64,000 nucleotides of DNA from Symsagittifera roscoffensis (taxonomy: Eukaryota > Xenacoelomorpha > Acoela > Convolutidae), in the NCBI RefSeq assembly GCF_963678635.1, contig NC_087068.1:56204467-56268466 (forward strand). Direction: 5' to 3'. Below, piece after piece: positions 28,568 to 39,900 of this stretch; position 1 is the stretch's first letter, and the number at the start of each line of letters is the position of its first letter. The notes beneath the pieces were generated by a model that had not been told where the DNA came from, searched no databases, and worked only from the letters and a program-made list of their open reading frames with translations. The position numbers and the translations under genes were made by a program.

Positions 28568-30173
28568 GTAAGTAATTTTTGATCTTCTTTTAAGAAACTA
28601 AAGCATTGCAAAGAAGTGTTTTTTGAATAGTAATTTCGGTGTTCTTGAAGGATCTATTTTTGGTCCATTGCTTTTCAAAGGCTTTATATGATATCGACTC
28701 AAACCAGGTGAACACAAATTCTAAGCATTACGCGAATTCTAAACTTTTTGAAGTAATTTTGCCGGTCTATTTGACTCACCGGCTTATTGAAACGAAAAAA
28801 AAATGCATACAGCATCCCTCATTTTTCTTGCAAGTTATGGACTATTTGCAATTTAAAATGTAAGTAGTTAAACTTGCAGGCTATGATTTAAGTAGTTTTA
28901 AATTTTCAATATTTGTCTTCTTAAAAACAACTGAAAGTAATTGCATAGAGTATAAAAAGTGCAAGGCAAAATCTGTCAAACTCGGGTGGCATAGGTTACT
29001 TTTGACTTTTTTAACATTAAAATCAGAAAACTTTGCGAAAAGCCATTGTTATACCCTCAACCACTAGGTGAGGTATAAAGTATGTTATGTAATCAAAGTC
29101 TATGCTGAACGCTAACTAAGAACAGAGAAATGGAGAGATTAAGAGAATAACTTAAATTCAACTCTCTATGTTTAAGTCTGGCTGACTCTGACCTCGAATC
29201 GCTTGAGAGAGAGAGAGTTTCATATTAACTAGTACATATGTCAATACGTATAAATAGGTACTTATTTAATCATCAGACTTCTATATGTGTTGCTTAATCA
29301 GTTATGTTTATAATATGCAATCATTACCAACTGGTAGTTTTAGCACCTACATGTAGATCATTACTAAAGGATGTTTTCTATAATATCCGTACGGATAACA
29401 GCCATGGTGTTTCTGGCTTACCTGTATGACCACAAAGTTATTTTTATTGAGATTGATTAGTCAAGGAATACAAGTTCATATGTAATGGGAATCAAGATTT
29501 AATTGCCAGTCGTGGCACTAAATCAGTCATTTAACTCGATAAAGTACCAACATAGTCGAGAAAGAAAAACCTCTATGTGAATTTTCTGTGAACTATTTTT
29601 GATTGGATTTCACACGAATTAGCATAGATGTTACATGAAATTTTACAATGGAAACCTAATCTGTCTGCTTCCGCTGACAGAAACCCATACTGAAGAAGCT
29701 TCCGGTAACGCAAAAGGTGCTCATTTGGATTATCGAAATAGTAAAAATATGTCATTTTTCGAAGAGCTGAAATATGGAAATAGTCTCGCTTCTCTCTTTC
29801 CAGGAAAGATTCGACCAATAGAAGCAATAAATCCGTGGACAATGTTATGCAAACGCTATTTCAAGCCGTTGACTTAAGTGTTTAGTGATGACCGCTGTGT
29901 CGCAGAATGAACATAGTAAGACGTAGATTGAGAGTTACGTCACCTCAAAAACTGGCAATTTAATCAAAAACGTAGACCGACACGCCTCAATCTAAAAAAG
30001 TTATTACGCGTCTGCTGGTTTTAATACCCATAAGTGCGGCTTAATCAATAACGATCCGTGCATGAAACGAGCTACTGCGAGAGAAAGCAAAATAGTTTTT
30101 GTTTCTTTGGGGAGGGGGGGGGGGGCACTTTCGAGCTTAAATTAATGACGCCTAATGATGACGCGAAAGTCAA
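28568..30173. other. Intron sequence
   Basis: A short phase-uncertain exon could hide at 28836-28860, where a pyrimidine tract and CAAG acceptor are followed by a GTAAGT donor, but the phases do not fit cleanly. The ORF at 29635-29877 is not recognised. A GA-repeat lies near 29207 and a long G run at about 30111-30124. Confidence 0.35.
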
Positions 30174-30385
30174 ACAAGACCACTCGTATCACGGCAAAAC
30201 CCTGAAAGTTCCGAGTGCATCGCTTTTTTGAGACTTTTTTTGTGTAAAGTGATCACAGGTAAAAACTGCGGTTTGAATTTAAGCTCAACACAACAATACT
30301 TTTCGACAGATTAAAAAAATTTTCTAGAAAAAAACCAATCAGAGCACTAAAATTTCGTCATTTTCTTCGAGCTGAGGCCACAAAC
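30174..30385 (+). repeat. Family A element with internal deletion
   Basis: Starts ACAAGACCACTCGTATCACGG and ends near GAGCTGAGGCCACAAACAAG, matching both ends of the 533-bp element but missing the middle 300 bp. Confidence 0.6.
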
Positions 30386-30842
30386 AAGTCGACTAAACAA
30401 TTCCTCAGTTTGTTGTGAAGTTCAATTTGAAGTACAATCAAGATCAACATCAAAAAGCCTCGAAGAACTGATTTTTTTTCCATTTAGGAAAAAGTTTGCT
30501 ATTTAAGTATTTACATTTTTTGTCATGTTTTTCTTACGGTCAAAATTTTCTTACGGTCATAATTGATTTTTGAACAAAGTTTTTTTAAACAAAATGATGA
30601 ATACGGCCCTAAACTTTGGTTTGGGCTATTTTTCAAATAAACAAATTATGCTTTGGCTCCAATTGCTTTATTTTATTTGATTGTTTTCTACGCATGGTTC
30701 ACCGCCAACCCTCTATTTTCAATCAAAGGGTTAAACTCTTAAAACAAGAAGTCCGTATTTTAGGATTCTCGAAAGATTGACTCAAAACATGACACAACCC
30801 TCGGACGAGTTTGGACGGAAGCTATTCCTCCTCAAGTCCGAG

Positions 30843-30902
30843 AACTTCTTTGTCGGCTCAGATCTACGCAGCAAATGGAAGAAGGTTAAATTAGCTTGAC
30901 AT
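30843..30902 (+). repeat. Dispersed short repeat, copy 1 (family E)
   Basis: AACTTCTTTGTCGGCTCAGA followed by TCTACGCAGCAAATGG and AAGGTTAAATTAGC. Copies follow at 31717, 31918 and 32491, with a partial one at 30930. Confidence 0.6.
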
Positions 30903-31716
30903 TCAATTTATTACAGTATAATTAAGTATAACTTCTTTGTCGGCTCACATGGGGACCGGGTCTAGGACAGCTGACGGGACTTCAAGCCGTAGGGACTTCA
31001 GGCCAAAAATTAAACTTTACAAGCACCTCAAATCATTATTTATTCATCTGCAAACGTTGCTTTTCAAAATCATAGGCTAGTTTAGTCCATAATAAGAGTT
31101 ATTTATGACAATGAATCTTTTAGGATTGGCATTAGTTAATAATATCAGCCGTTTTTTGAAATTCTTAAATTATAAACAAGAAAATAACATTCAACCGTGT
31201 TTTATTTTTCAACTCTCCTAAACATCATTTGGAGGCTTAAATTTTATGAAAACGCAAATAATTACCAAATAAAGATCGTGAAATTGAAAAAACATTCAAA
31301 AAAAATTCAAATTAACCTATTTCATGACTTACTGAGAAAGTTTTTGGGTTGAAGTCCCTAATGTTGCGATTCGGCTTGAGGTCCCGTCAACTTGATGTCC
31401 GGCACCCATGGGGACCAACTCTTTCACCAGAAAAATTATAATATGAAATTTTTACCAGGCTCGATAAACAAATTTGATTGACAGATTTAATGACGCCGTT
31501 TAGTCTGGTTAAAGACAATGATTTCGCGGCTTCTCAACAAAGTTTTACTTGTTCTGGCCGTTTTTTTTTCGAATCTTCCACTAATTTTAACTTGTACTAA
31601 TTGAGTTTGTTTCTTCTAGTTGCTTCCTTTTCAAATCTTTCACTAATTTTAACTTGTAATATATGAGTTATTGCATTGTGGTCTGGTAAAAAGCCGGTCT
31701 GTGGAAAGACCTAGCA

Positions 31717-31765
31717 CCGGCTCACATCTACGCAGCAAATTGAAGAAGGTTCAATTAGCTTGACA
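31717..31765 (+). repeat. Family E copy 2
   Basis: CCGGCTCACATCTACGCAGC then AAATTGAAGAAGG. A partial copy follows at about 31788-31820. Confidence 0.6.
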
Positions 31766-31917
31766 TAATTTAATAAAATATAACTTCTTTGTCGGCTCAA
31801 ATATACGCAGCAAACTTATCCATTTGCTTTTTATCCATCTACGCAGCAACTTTATCCATTTAAGCAAATGGAAAAAGTTTATATTAGCCTGACATATAAT
31901 TAAATTAAGTATAATTA

Positions 31918-31988
31918 AGTATAACTTCTTTGTCGGCTCACATCTACGCAGAAAATGGAAGAAGGTTAAATTAGCCTGACATATAATT
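31918..31988 (+). repeat. Family E copy 3
   Basis: AGTATAACTTCTTTGTCGGC, then CATCTACGCAGAAAATGG. It stops right before the inverted family A copy at 32002. Confidence 0.6.
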
Positions 31989-32001
31989 AAATAAAATTTT
32001 A

Positions 32002-32490
32002 ATTGTTCCGACTTTCGTAACGAAGGTGACGGAATATTTGTGCTCGCGGTGGGTTAATTTCTTCTGACAGAATTTGACTTTTTAACTAGCCATTTTGACT
32101 GGATTTTTTACATAGTTGAAAAACTATTACTGTCTTGGGCTTAAATTTGAAAAGATTGTGATCATTTTTTGTAAAGTTATGTGGGTTTAAAGATTTCCAT
32201 TTTGGCCAATTTGGGAAAATTAACGCGCGATATAATTCGAACTTTTAATGCGTAAGCGGAGATTTATTTAGAAATCGTTCCAAATTAGTGAAGCAAGCTT
32301 ATTAGCCATAATTGATTTGTTACTTTTCACTTTATATGGCGTGTGGGGGATCATTTTCGCAAAAATCTCAAATTAGGAAAAAAAATAATTTTATTTTTTT
32401 TACATTTACTTTTTCGTGTTATTACTGCTCCATAGACCTTAAAAAGCAGTCAGAACATTCAGAGCCACGCCCTGATACGAGCAGTCTTGT
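32002..32490 (-). repeat. Family A element, inverted
   Basis: Starts ATTGTTCCGACTTTCGTAAC and ends GATACGAGCAGTCTTGT. Family E copies sit directly at both sides (31918-31988 and 32491-32570), so the element may have inserted into a family E stretch. Confidence 0.75.
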
Positions 32491-32570
32491 TAAGTATAAC
32501 TTCTTTGTCGGCTCACATCTACGCAGCAAATGGAAGAAGGTTAAATTAGCCTGACATATCATTCAAAAAT
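32491..32570 (+). repeat. Family E copy 4
   Basis: TAAGTATAACTTCTTTGTCG followed by the full family core and TAGCCTGACATAT. Confidence 0.6.
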
Positions 32571-32779
32571 ATAATTAAATTTTTACCAGTTTAAAGTTTT
32601 CAAAAGAATTCAAAAACTTGAAGCAGATTGATTGACAAAATTATGAAGTTGGTGTTAGAATAAGCAGGATTGACTAACTTTTTGTTTGTAAGATTAAGAC
32701 CATTTATCCACGGGGGAAAGGACCAACACAAGAGCTGATAGCTCATTTATCCATTTAGGCAAATGGAAAAAATCCCCGC

Positions 32780-32923
32780 TCTAAAAATCCCCTTTAGAGC
32801 ATCAAATTTTGGCAAGCCGACCTTTTAAAATTTGTAGTTTTGAGGGAGAATCCGATTACTTGGTCGAAACGGTCTTTTTGGTCTCAAACCCCAGTCGAAA
32901 AAAAAACTTAGATCCGCCCCTAG
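32780..32923 (-). repeat. Family B fragment, inverted
   Basis: Ends CTTAGATCCGCCCCTAG, the reverse of the family B left end, after a GGTCGAAACGG and CCCCAGTCG stretch. Confidence 0.5.
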
Positions 32924-33021
32924 TTATGTCAATTCTAAAAATTCGTTCTGAACAATCATTATGCTAAGAATATAAACCGAAACGATTTTTCAGAAATCTT
33001 TAACTCGAATTTCGGTTGAAG

Positions 33022-33213
33022 GTTGCAATTTTTCAACCAATTGGAGCAGAGAACGAAACTGTTGGAACTGAGACGGATACCTTTGAGTGGAAGTACTTCA
33101 AGGGGGAAGATCTGTTCTCGGACGGAGGTCGGCGGAGTTCAAATGAATCCTTGTTTCAGATGAAGCACTATTTGAGAGTCGTAACTGTGGAAGAGGAACC
33201 CTTCATTATTCGG
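33022..33213 (+). CDS. Glutamate receptor, exon 3: end of amino-terminal domain and start of S1
   Basis: Open frame VAIFQPIGAEN ... LRVVTVEEEPFIIR. The LRVVTVEEEPF stretch is the first beta strand of the ligand-binding domain (S1) of AMPA/kainate-type receptors. The donor CGG|GTAAAA at 33214 gives phase 0, which joins correctly to the next exon. The left edge is uncertain. The strong acceptor at 32993 would put TAA (33001-33003) in frame, so I placed the start after AAG 33019-33021, which has a poor pyrimidine tract. Confidence 0.72.
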
Positions 33214-33821
33214 GTAAAAACTGCAAAGAGGTTTGCGTGGAAGAAAGATGTGCGTGTTATCGCAATTGTTTTCCACTCCCCTCCTCTATATTTCAATTGA
33301 GCGGGGGGGGGGGGGGGGTCGTTTATAGCGAAACTTTTGTTCGATGGCATAATGAGCAAATGAGGTCACAATAATTAATTTGTTCAACATGTAGCAATTC
33401 GTTTCAATATGACAACGGTTAAAGCTGTTTTTCCACAGTGGACAAGTCCTATTTAATCAGATGTTTTAGTCAGACTATAAAACACGAAAAATAAGCTAAA
33501 ATTTGAAATGAAAGACGATAAAAATGTTCAAAAAAGTTATCTGACTAGATTTCCGGAAACATAGATCTGGGTTGTAGAAAAAAATTGATTACTTGGTAAG
33601 TTTATGGGGGGGGGGGGGATTGTGCACATCGGCTTTTTTGTGTTTTAGAAACTATTCACCTATTTCGCCCATCAAATATTTCGCCCCTTAAAATTGTAAG
33701 CTAAGAACGCGGCGGTTTATTAACCGTGTAATAAGTTAGGGGCGAAACGTGCGATTACTAAATGTATGAAAATATTAGGGGCGAAATATGTGTGGAGCGA
33801 AACCTGGAACATTCGTTTTAG
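33214..33821. other. Short intron with long G runs
   Basis: Seventeen or so consecutive G at 33303-33319 and another G run at 33608-33619. Nothing coding seen. Confidence 0.5.
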
Positions 33822-33974
33822 AAGACTGCTTCTGACGCGAGCGAGGCTGAGTTTGAGGGCTACTGCATTGATGTGTTGAATGCCATCAGAAGTGAGATGG
33901 GTTCAGTGGACAAGCAACATTTTACTTACTCTGTCTACACTGTCAGAGACAGACAGTATGGAGTATACTCACAG
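33822..33974 (+). CDS. Glutamate receptor, exon 4: S1, ends inside first unit of the 84-bp array
   Basis: Acceptor CGTTTTAG at 33814-33821. It reads KTASDASEAEFEGYCIDVLN, the S1 motif with Gly-Tyr-Cys-Ile-Asp, then a Phe-Thr-Tyr ... Val-x-Asp-x-x-Tyr-Gly segment (HFTYSVYTVRDRQYG) seen in AMPA/kainate receptors. This last segment is the start of the 84-bp tandem array. Two phase-0 donors are possible: CAG|GC at 33974/33975, a GC donor that leaves a normal loop length before the next exon, or GGA|GT at 33962/33963. Reading on in frame meets a stop within the first repeat unit, so the exon must end here. Confidence 0.8.
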
Positions 33975-36900
33975 GCAGGCACCACTTGTAGTCTATAACA
34001 AAGCTTTACTTACTCTGTCTACACTGTCAGAGACAGACAGTATGGAGTATACTCACAGGCAGGCACCACTTGTAGTCTATAACAACACTTCAATTACTCT
34101 GTCTACACTGTCAGAGACAGACAGTTTGGAGTATACTCACAGGCAGGCACCACTTGTAGTCTATAACAAAACTTTACTTACTCTGTCTACACTGTCAGAG
34201 ACAGACAGTTTGGAGTATACTCACAGGCAGGCACCACTTGTAGTCTATAACAACACTTCAATTACTCTGTCTACACTGTCAGAGACAGACAGTATGGAGT
34301 ATACTCACAGGCAGGCACCACTTGTAGTCTATAACAACACTTCAATTACTCTGTCTACACTGTCAGAGACAGACAGTTTGGAGTATACTCACAGGCAGGC
34401 ACCACTTGTAGTCTATAACAAAACTTAACTTACTCTGTCTACACTGTCAGAGACAGACAGTTTGGAGTATACTCACAGGCAGGCACCACTTGTAGTCTAT
34501 AACAACACTTCAATTACTCTGTCTACACTGTCAGAGACAGACAGTTTGGAGAATACTCACAGGCAGGCACCACTTGTAGTCTATAACAAAACTTTACTTA
34601 CTCTGTCTACACTGTCAGAGACAGACAGTATGGAGTATACTCACAGGCAGGCACCACTTGTAGTCTATAACAACACTTCACTTAGTCTGTCTACACTGTC
34701 AGAGACAGACAGTTTGGAGTATACTCACTGGCAGGCACCACTTGTAGTCTATAACAACACTTCAATTACTCTGTCTACACTGTCAGAGACAGACAGTTTG
34801 GAGTATACTCACAGGCAGGCACCACTTGTAGTCTATAACAAAACTTTACTTACTCTGTCTACACTGTCAGAGACAGACAGTATGGAGTATACTCACAGGC
34901 AGGCACCACTTGTAGTCTATAACAACACTTCACTTAGTCTGTCTACACTGTCAGAGACAGACAGTTTGGAGTATACTCACTGGCAGGCACCACTTGTAGC
35001 CTATAACAACACTTCAATTACTCTGTCTACAATGTCAGAGACAGACAGTATGGAGTATAGTCACAGGCAGGCACCACTTGTAGTCTATAACAACACTTCA
35101 CCCACTCTGTCTACACTGTCAGAGACAGACAGTAAGGAGTATAGTCACAGGCAGGCACCACTTGTATTCTCTAACAACACTTCACTTAGTCTGTCTACAC
35201 TGTAAGAGACACACAGCATGGAGTATAGTCACAGGCAGGCGCAGGCACCACTTGCAGTCTATAACAACAGTTCACTTACTCTGTCTACACTGTCAAAGAC
35301 AGACAGTATGGAGTATACTCATAGGCAGGCACCACTTGTAGTCTCTAACAACACTTCACTTACTCTGTCTACACTGTCAAAGACAGACAGTATGGAGTAT
35401 ACTCACAGGCAGGCACCACTTGTAGTCTCTAACAACACTTCACTTACTCTGTCTACACTGTCAGAGACAGATAGTTTGGAGTATACTCACAGGCAGGCAC
35501 CACTTGTAGTCTATAACAACACTTCAATTACTCTGTCTACAATGTCAGACACAGACAGTATGGAGTATAATCTCAGGCAGGCACCACTTGTAGTCTATAA
35601 CAACACTTCACCCACTCTGTCTACACTGTCAGAGACATACAGTATGGAGTATAGTCACAGGCAGGCACCACTTGTATTCTTTAACAACACTTCACTTAGT
35701 CTGTCTACACTGTAAGAGACACACAGCATGGAGTATAGTCACAGGCAGGCGCAGGCACCACTTGCAGTCTATAACAACAGTCCACTTACTCTGTCTACAC
35801 TGTCAAAGACAGACAGTATGGAGTATACTAATAGGCAGGCACCACTTGTAGTCTCTAACAACACTTCACTTACTCTGTCTACACTGTCAGAGACAGATAG
35901 TTTGGAGTATACTCACAGGCAGGCGCCACTTGTAGTCTTTAACAACACTTCAATTACTCTGTCTACACTGTCAGAGACAGAAAGTATGGAGTATTGTCAC
36001 AGGCAGGCACCACTTGTAGTCTATAACAACACTTCAATTACTCTGTCTACAATGTCAGAGACAGACAGTATGGAGTATAGTCACAGGCAGGCACCACTTG
36101 TAGTCTATAACAACACTTCACCCACTCTGTCTACACTGTCAGAGACAGACAGTATGGAGTATAGTCACAGGCAGGCACCACTTGTATTCTCTAACAACAC
36201 TTCACTTAGTCTGTCTACACTGTAAGAGACACACAGCATGGAGTATAGTCACAGGCAGGCGCAGGCACCACTTGCAGTCTATAACAACAGTTCACTTACT
36301 CTGTCTACACTGTCAAAGACAGACAGTATGGAGTATACTCATAGGCAGGCACCACTTGTAGTCTCTAACAACACTTCACTTACTCTGTCTACACTGTCAG
36401 AGACAGATAGTTTGGAGTATACTCACAGGCAGGCGCCACTTGTAGTCTTTAACAACACTTCAATTACTCTGTCTACACTGTCAGAGACAGACAGTATGGA
36501 GTATTGTCACAGGCAGGCACCACTTGTAGTCTAAAACAACAGTTCACTTACTCTGTCTACACTGTCAAAGACAGACAGTATGGAGTATACTCACAGGCAG
36601 GCACCACTTGTAGTCTCTAACAACACTTCACTTACTCTGTCTACACTGTCAGAGACAGATAGTTTGGAGTATACTCACAGGCAGGCGCCACTTGTAGTCT
36701 TTAACAACACTTCAATTACTCTGTCTACACTGTCAGAGACAGACAGTATGGAGTATTGTCACAGGCAGGCACCACTTGTAGTCTAAAACAACAGTTCACT
36801 TACTCTGTCTACACTGTCAAAGACAGACAGTATGGAGTATACTCACAGGCAGGCACCACTTGTAGTCTCTAACAACACTTCACTTACTCTGTCTACACTG

Positions 36901-39900
36901 TCAGAGACAGATAGTTTGGAGTATACTCACAGGCAGGCACCACTTGTAGTCTATAACAACACTTCAATTACTCTGTCTACAATGTCAGACACAGACAGTA
37001 TGGAGTATAATCTCAGGCAGGCACCACTTGTAGTCTATAACAACACTTCACCCACTCTGTCTACACTGTCAGAGACAGACAGTATGGAGTATAGTCACAG
37101 GCAGGCACCACTTGTATTCTTTAACAACACTTCACTTAGTCTGTCTACACTGTAAGAGACACACAGCATGGAGTATAGTCACAGGCAGGCGCAGGCACCA
37201 CTTGCAGTCTATAACAACAGTCCACTTACTCTGTCTACACTGTCAAAGACAGACAGTATGGAGTATACTAATAGGCAGGCACCACTTGTAGTCTCTAACA
37301 ACACTTCACTTACTCTGTCTACACTGTCAGACACAGATAGTTTGGAGTATACTCACAAACAGGCGCCACTTGTAGTCTTTAACAACACTTCAATTACTCT
37401 GTCTACACTGTCAGAGACAGACAGTATGGAGTATTATCACAGGCAGGCACCACTTGTAGTCTAAAACAACAATTCACTTACTCTGTCTACACTGTCAAAG
37501 ACAGACAGTATGGAGTATACTCACAGGCAGGCACCACTTGTAGTCTCTAACAACACTTCACTTACTCTGTCTACACTGTCAGAGACAGATAGTTTGGAGT
37601 ATACTCACAGGCAGGCGCCACTTGTAGTCTATAACAACACTTCAATTACTCTGTCTACAATGTCAGAGACAGACAGTATGGAGTATTGTCGCAGGCAGGC
37701 ACCACGTGTAGTCTATAACAACACTTCAATTACTCTGTCCACACTGTCAGAGACAGACAGTATGGAGTATATTCACAGACAGGCACACTTGTAGTCTATA
37801 ACAGCACTTCACTTACTCTGTCTACACTTTAAGAGACAGACAGTATGGAGTATACTCACAGGCAGGCACCACTTGTAGTCTATAACAACACTTCACCCAC
37901 TCTGTCTACACTGTCAGAGACAGACAGTATGGGGTATAATCACAGGCAGGCACCACTTGTAGTCTATAACAGCACTTCACTTAATCTGTTTACACTCTAA
38001 GAGACAGACGGTATGGAGTATATTCACAGGCAGGCACCACTTTTAGTCTATGAACACACTTCACTTATCAATTACTCTGTCTACACTGTTAGAGACAGAC
38101 AAAAAGGAGTATAGTCACAGGCAGGCAACACTTGTAGTCTATAACAACACTTCAATTACTCTGTCTACACTGTCAGAGACAGAAAAAGTTGAGTATGGTC
38201 ACAGGCAGGCACCACTTGTAGTCTATAACAACTTCACTTACTCTGTCTACACTTTATGAGACAGACAGCATTGAGTATACTCACAGGCAGGCACCATTTG
38301 TAGTCTATAACAACGCTTCACCCACTCTTTCTACACTGTCAGAGACAGACAGTACGGGGTATAATCACAGGCAGGCGCCACTTGTTGTCTATAACAACAC
38401 TTCAATTACCCTGTCTACTTTGTCAGAGACAGACAGTTTGGAGTATACTCACAGGCAGGCACCAGTTGTAGTCTATAACAACACTTCAATTACTCTGTCT
38501 ACACTGTCAGAGACAGACAGTTTGGAGTATAGTCACAGGCAGGCACCACTTGTAGTCTATAACAACACTTCACTTAGTCTGTCTACACTGTCAGAGAAAG
38601 ACAGTTTGGAGTACACTCACTGGCAGGCACCATTTGTATTCTATAACAACATTTCAATTACTCTGTCTACACTGTCAGAGACAGACAATATGGAGTATAT
38701 TCACAGACAGGCACCACTTGTAGTCTATAACAGCACTTCACTTACTCTGTCTACACTTTAAGAGACAGACAGTATGGAGTATACTCACAGGCAGGCACCA
38801 CTTGTAGTCTATAACAACACTTCACCCACTCTGTCTACACTGTCAGAGACAGACAGTATGGGGTATAATCACAGGCAGGCACCACTTGTAGTCTATAACA
38901 ACACTTCACTTAATCTGTTTACACTCTAAGAGACAGACGGTATGGAGTTTATTCACAGGCAGGCACCACTTTTAGTCTATGAACACACTTCACTTATCAC
39001 TTACTCTGTCTACACTGTTAGAGACAGACACAAAGGAGTATAGTCACAGGCAGGCAACACTTGTAGTCTATTTCAACACTTCAATTACTCTGTCTACACT
39101 GTCAGAGACAGACAAAGTTGAGTATGGCCACAGGCAGGCACCACTTGTAGTCTATAACAACTTCACTTACTCTGTCTACACTTTATGAGACAGACAGTAT
39201 TGAGTATACTCACAGGCAGGCACCATTTGTAGTCTAAAACAACTTTTCACCCACACTGTCTACACTATCAGAGACAGACAGTACGGGGTATAATCACAGG
39301 CAGGCGCCACTTTTTGTCTATAACAATACTTCAATTACCCTGTCTACTTTGTCAGAGACAGACAGTTTGGAGTATACTCACAGGCAGGCACCACTTGTAG
39401 TCTATAACAACACTTCACTTAGTCTGTCTACACTGTCAGAGAAAGACAGTTTGGAGTACACTCACTGGCAGGCACCACTTGTATTCTATAACAACATTTC
39501 AATTACTCTGTCTACACTGTCAGAGACAGACAGTATGGAGTATATTCACAGACAGGCACCACTTGTAGTCTATAACAGCACTTCACTTACTCTGTCTACA
39601 CTTTAAGAGACAGACAGTATGGAGTATACTCACAGGCAGGCACCACTTGTAGTCTATAACAACACTTCACCCACTCTGTCTACACTGTCAGAGACAGACA
39701 GTATGGGGTATAATCACAGGCAGGCACCACTTGTAGTCTATAACAACACTTCACTTAATCTGTTTACACTCTAAGAGACAGACGGTATGGAGTTTATTCA
39801 CAGGCAGGCACCACTTTTAGTCTATGAACACACTTCACTTATCACTTACTCTGTCTACACTGTTAGAGACAGACACAAAGGAGTATAGTCACAGGCAGGC

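Noticed and set aside
29635-29877. 80-residue ORF as a missing receptor exon
   Set aside because: No iGluR motif, no fitting splice sites or phase.
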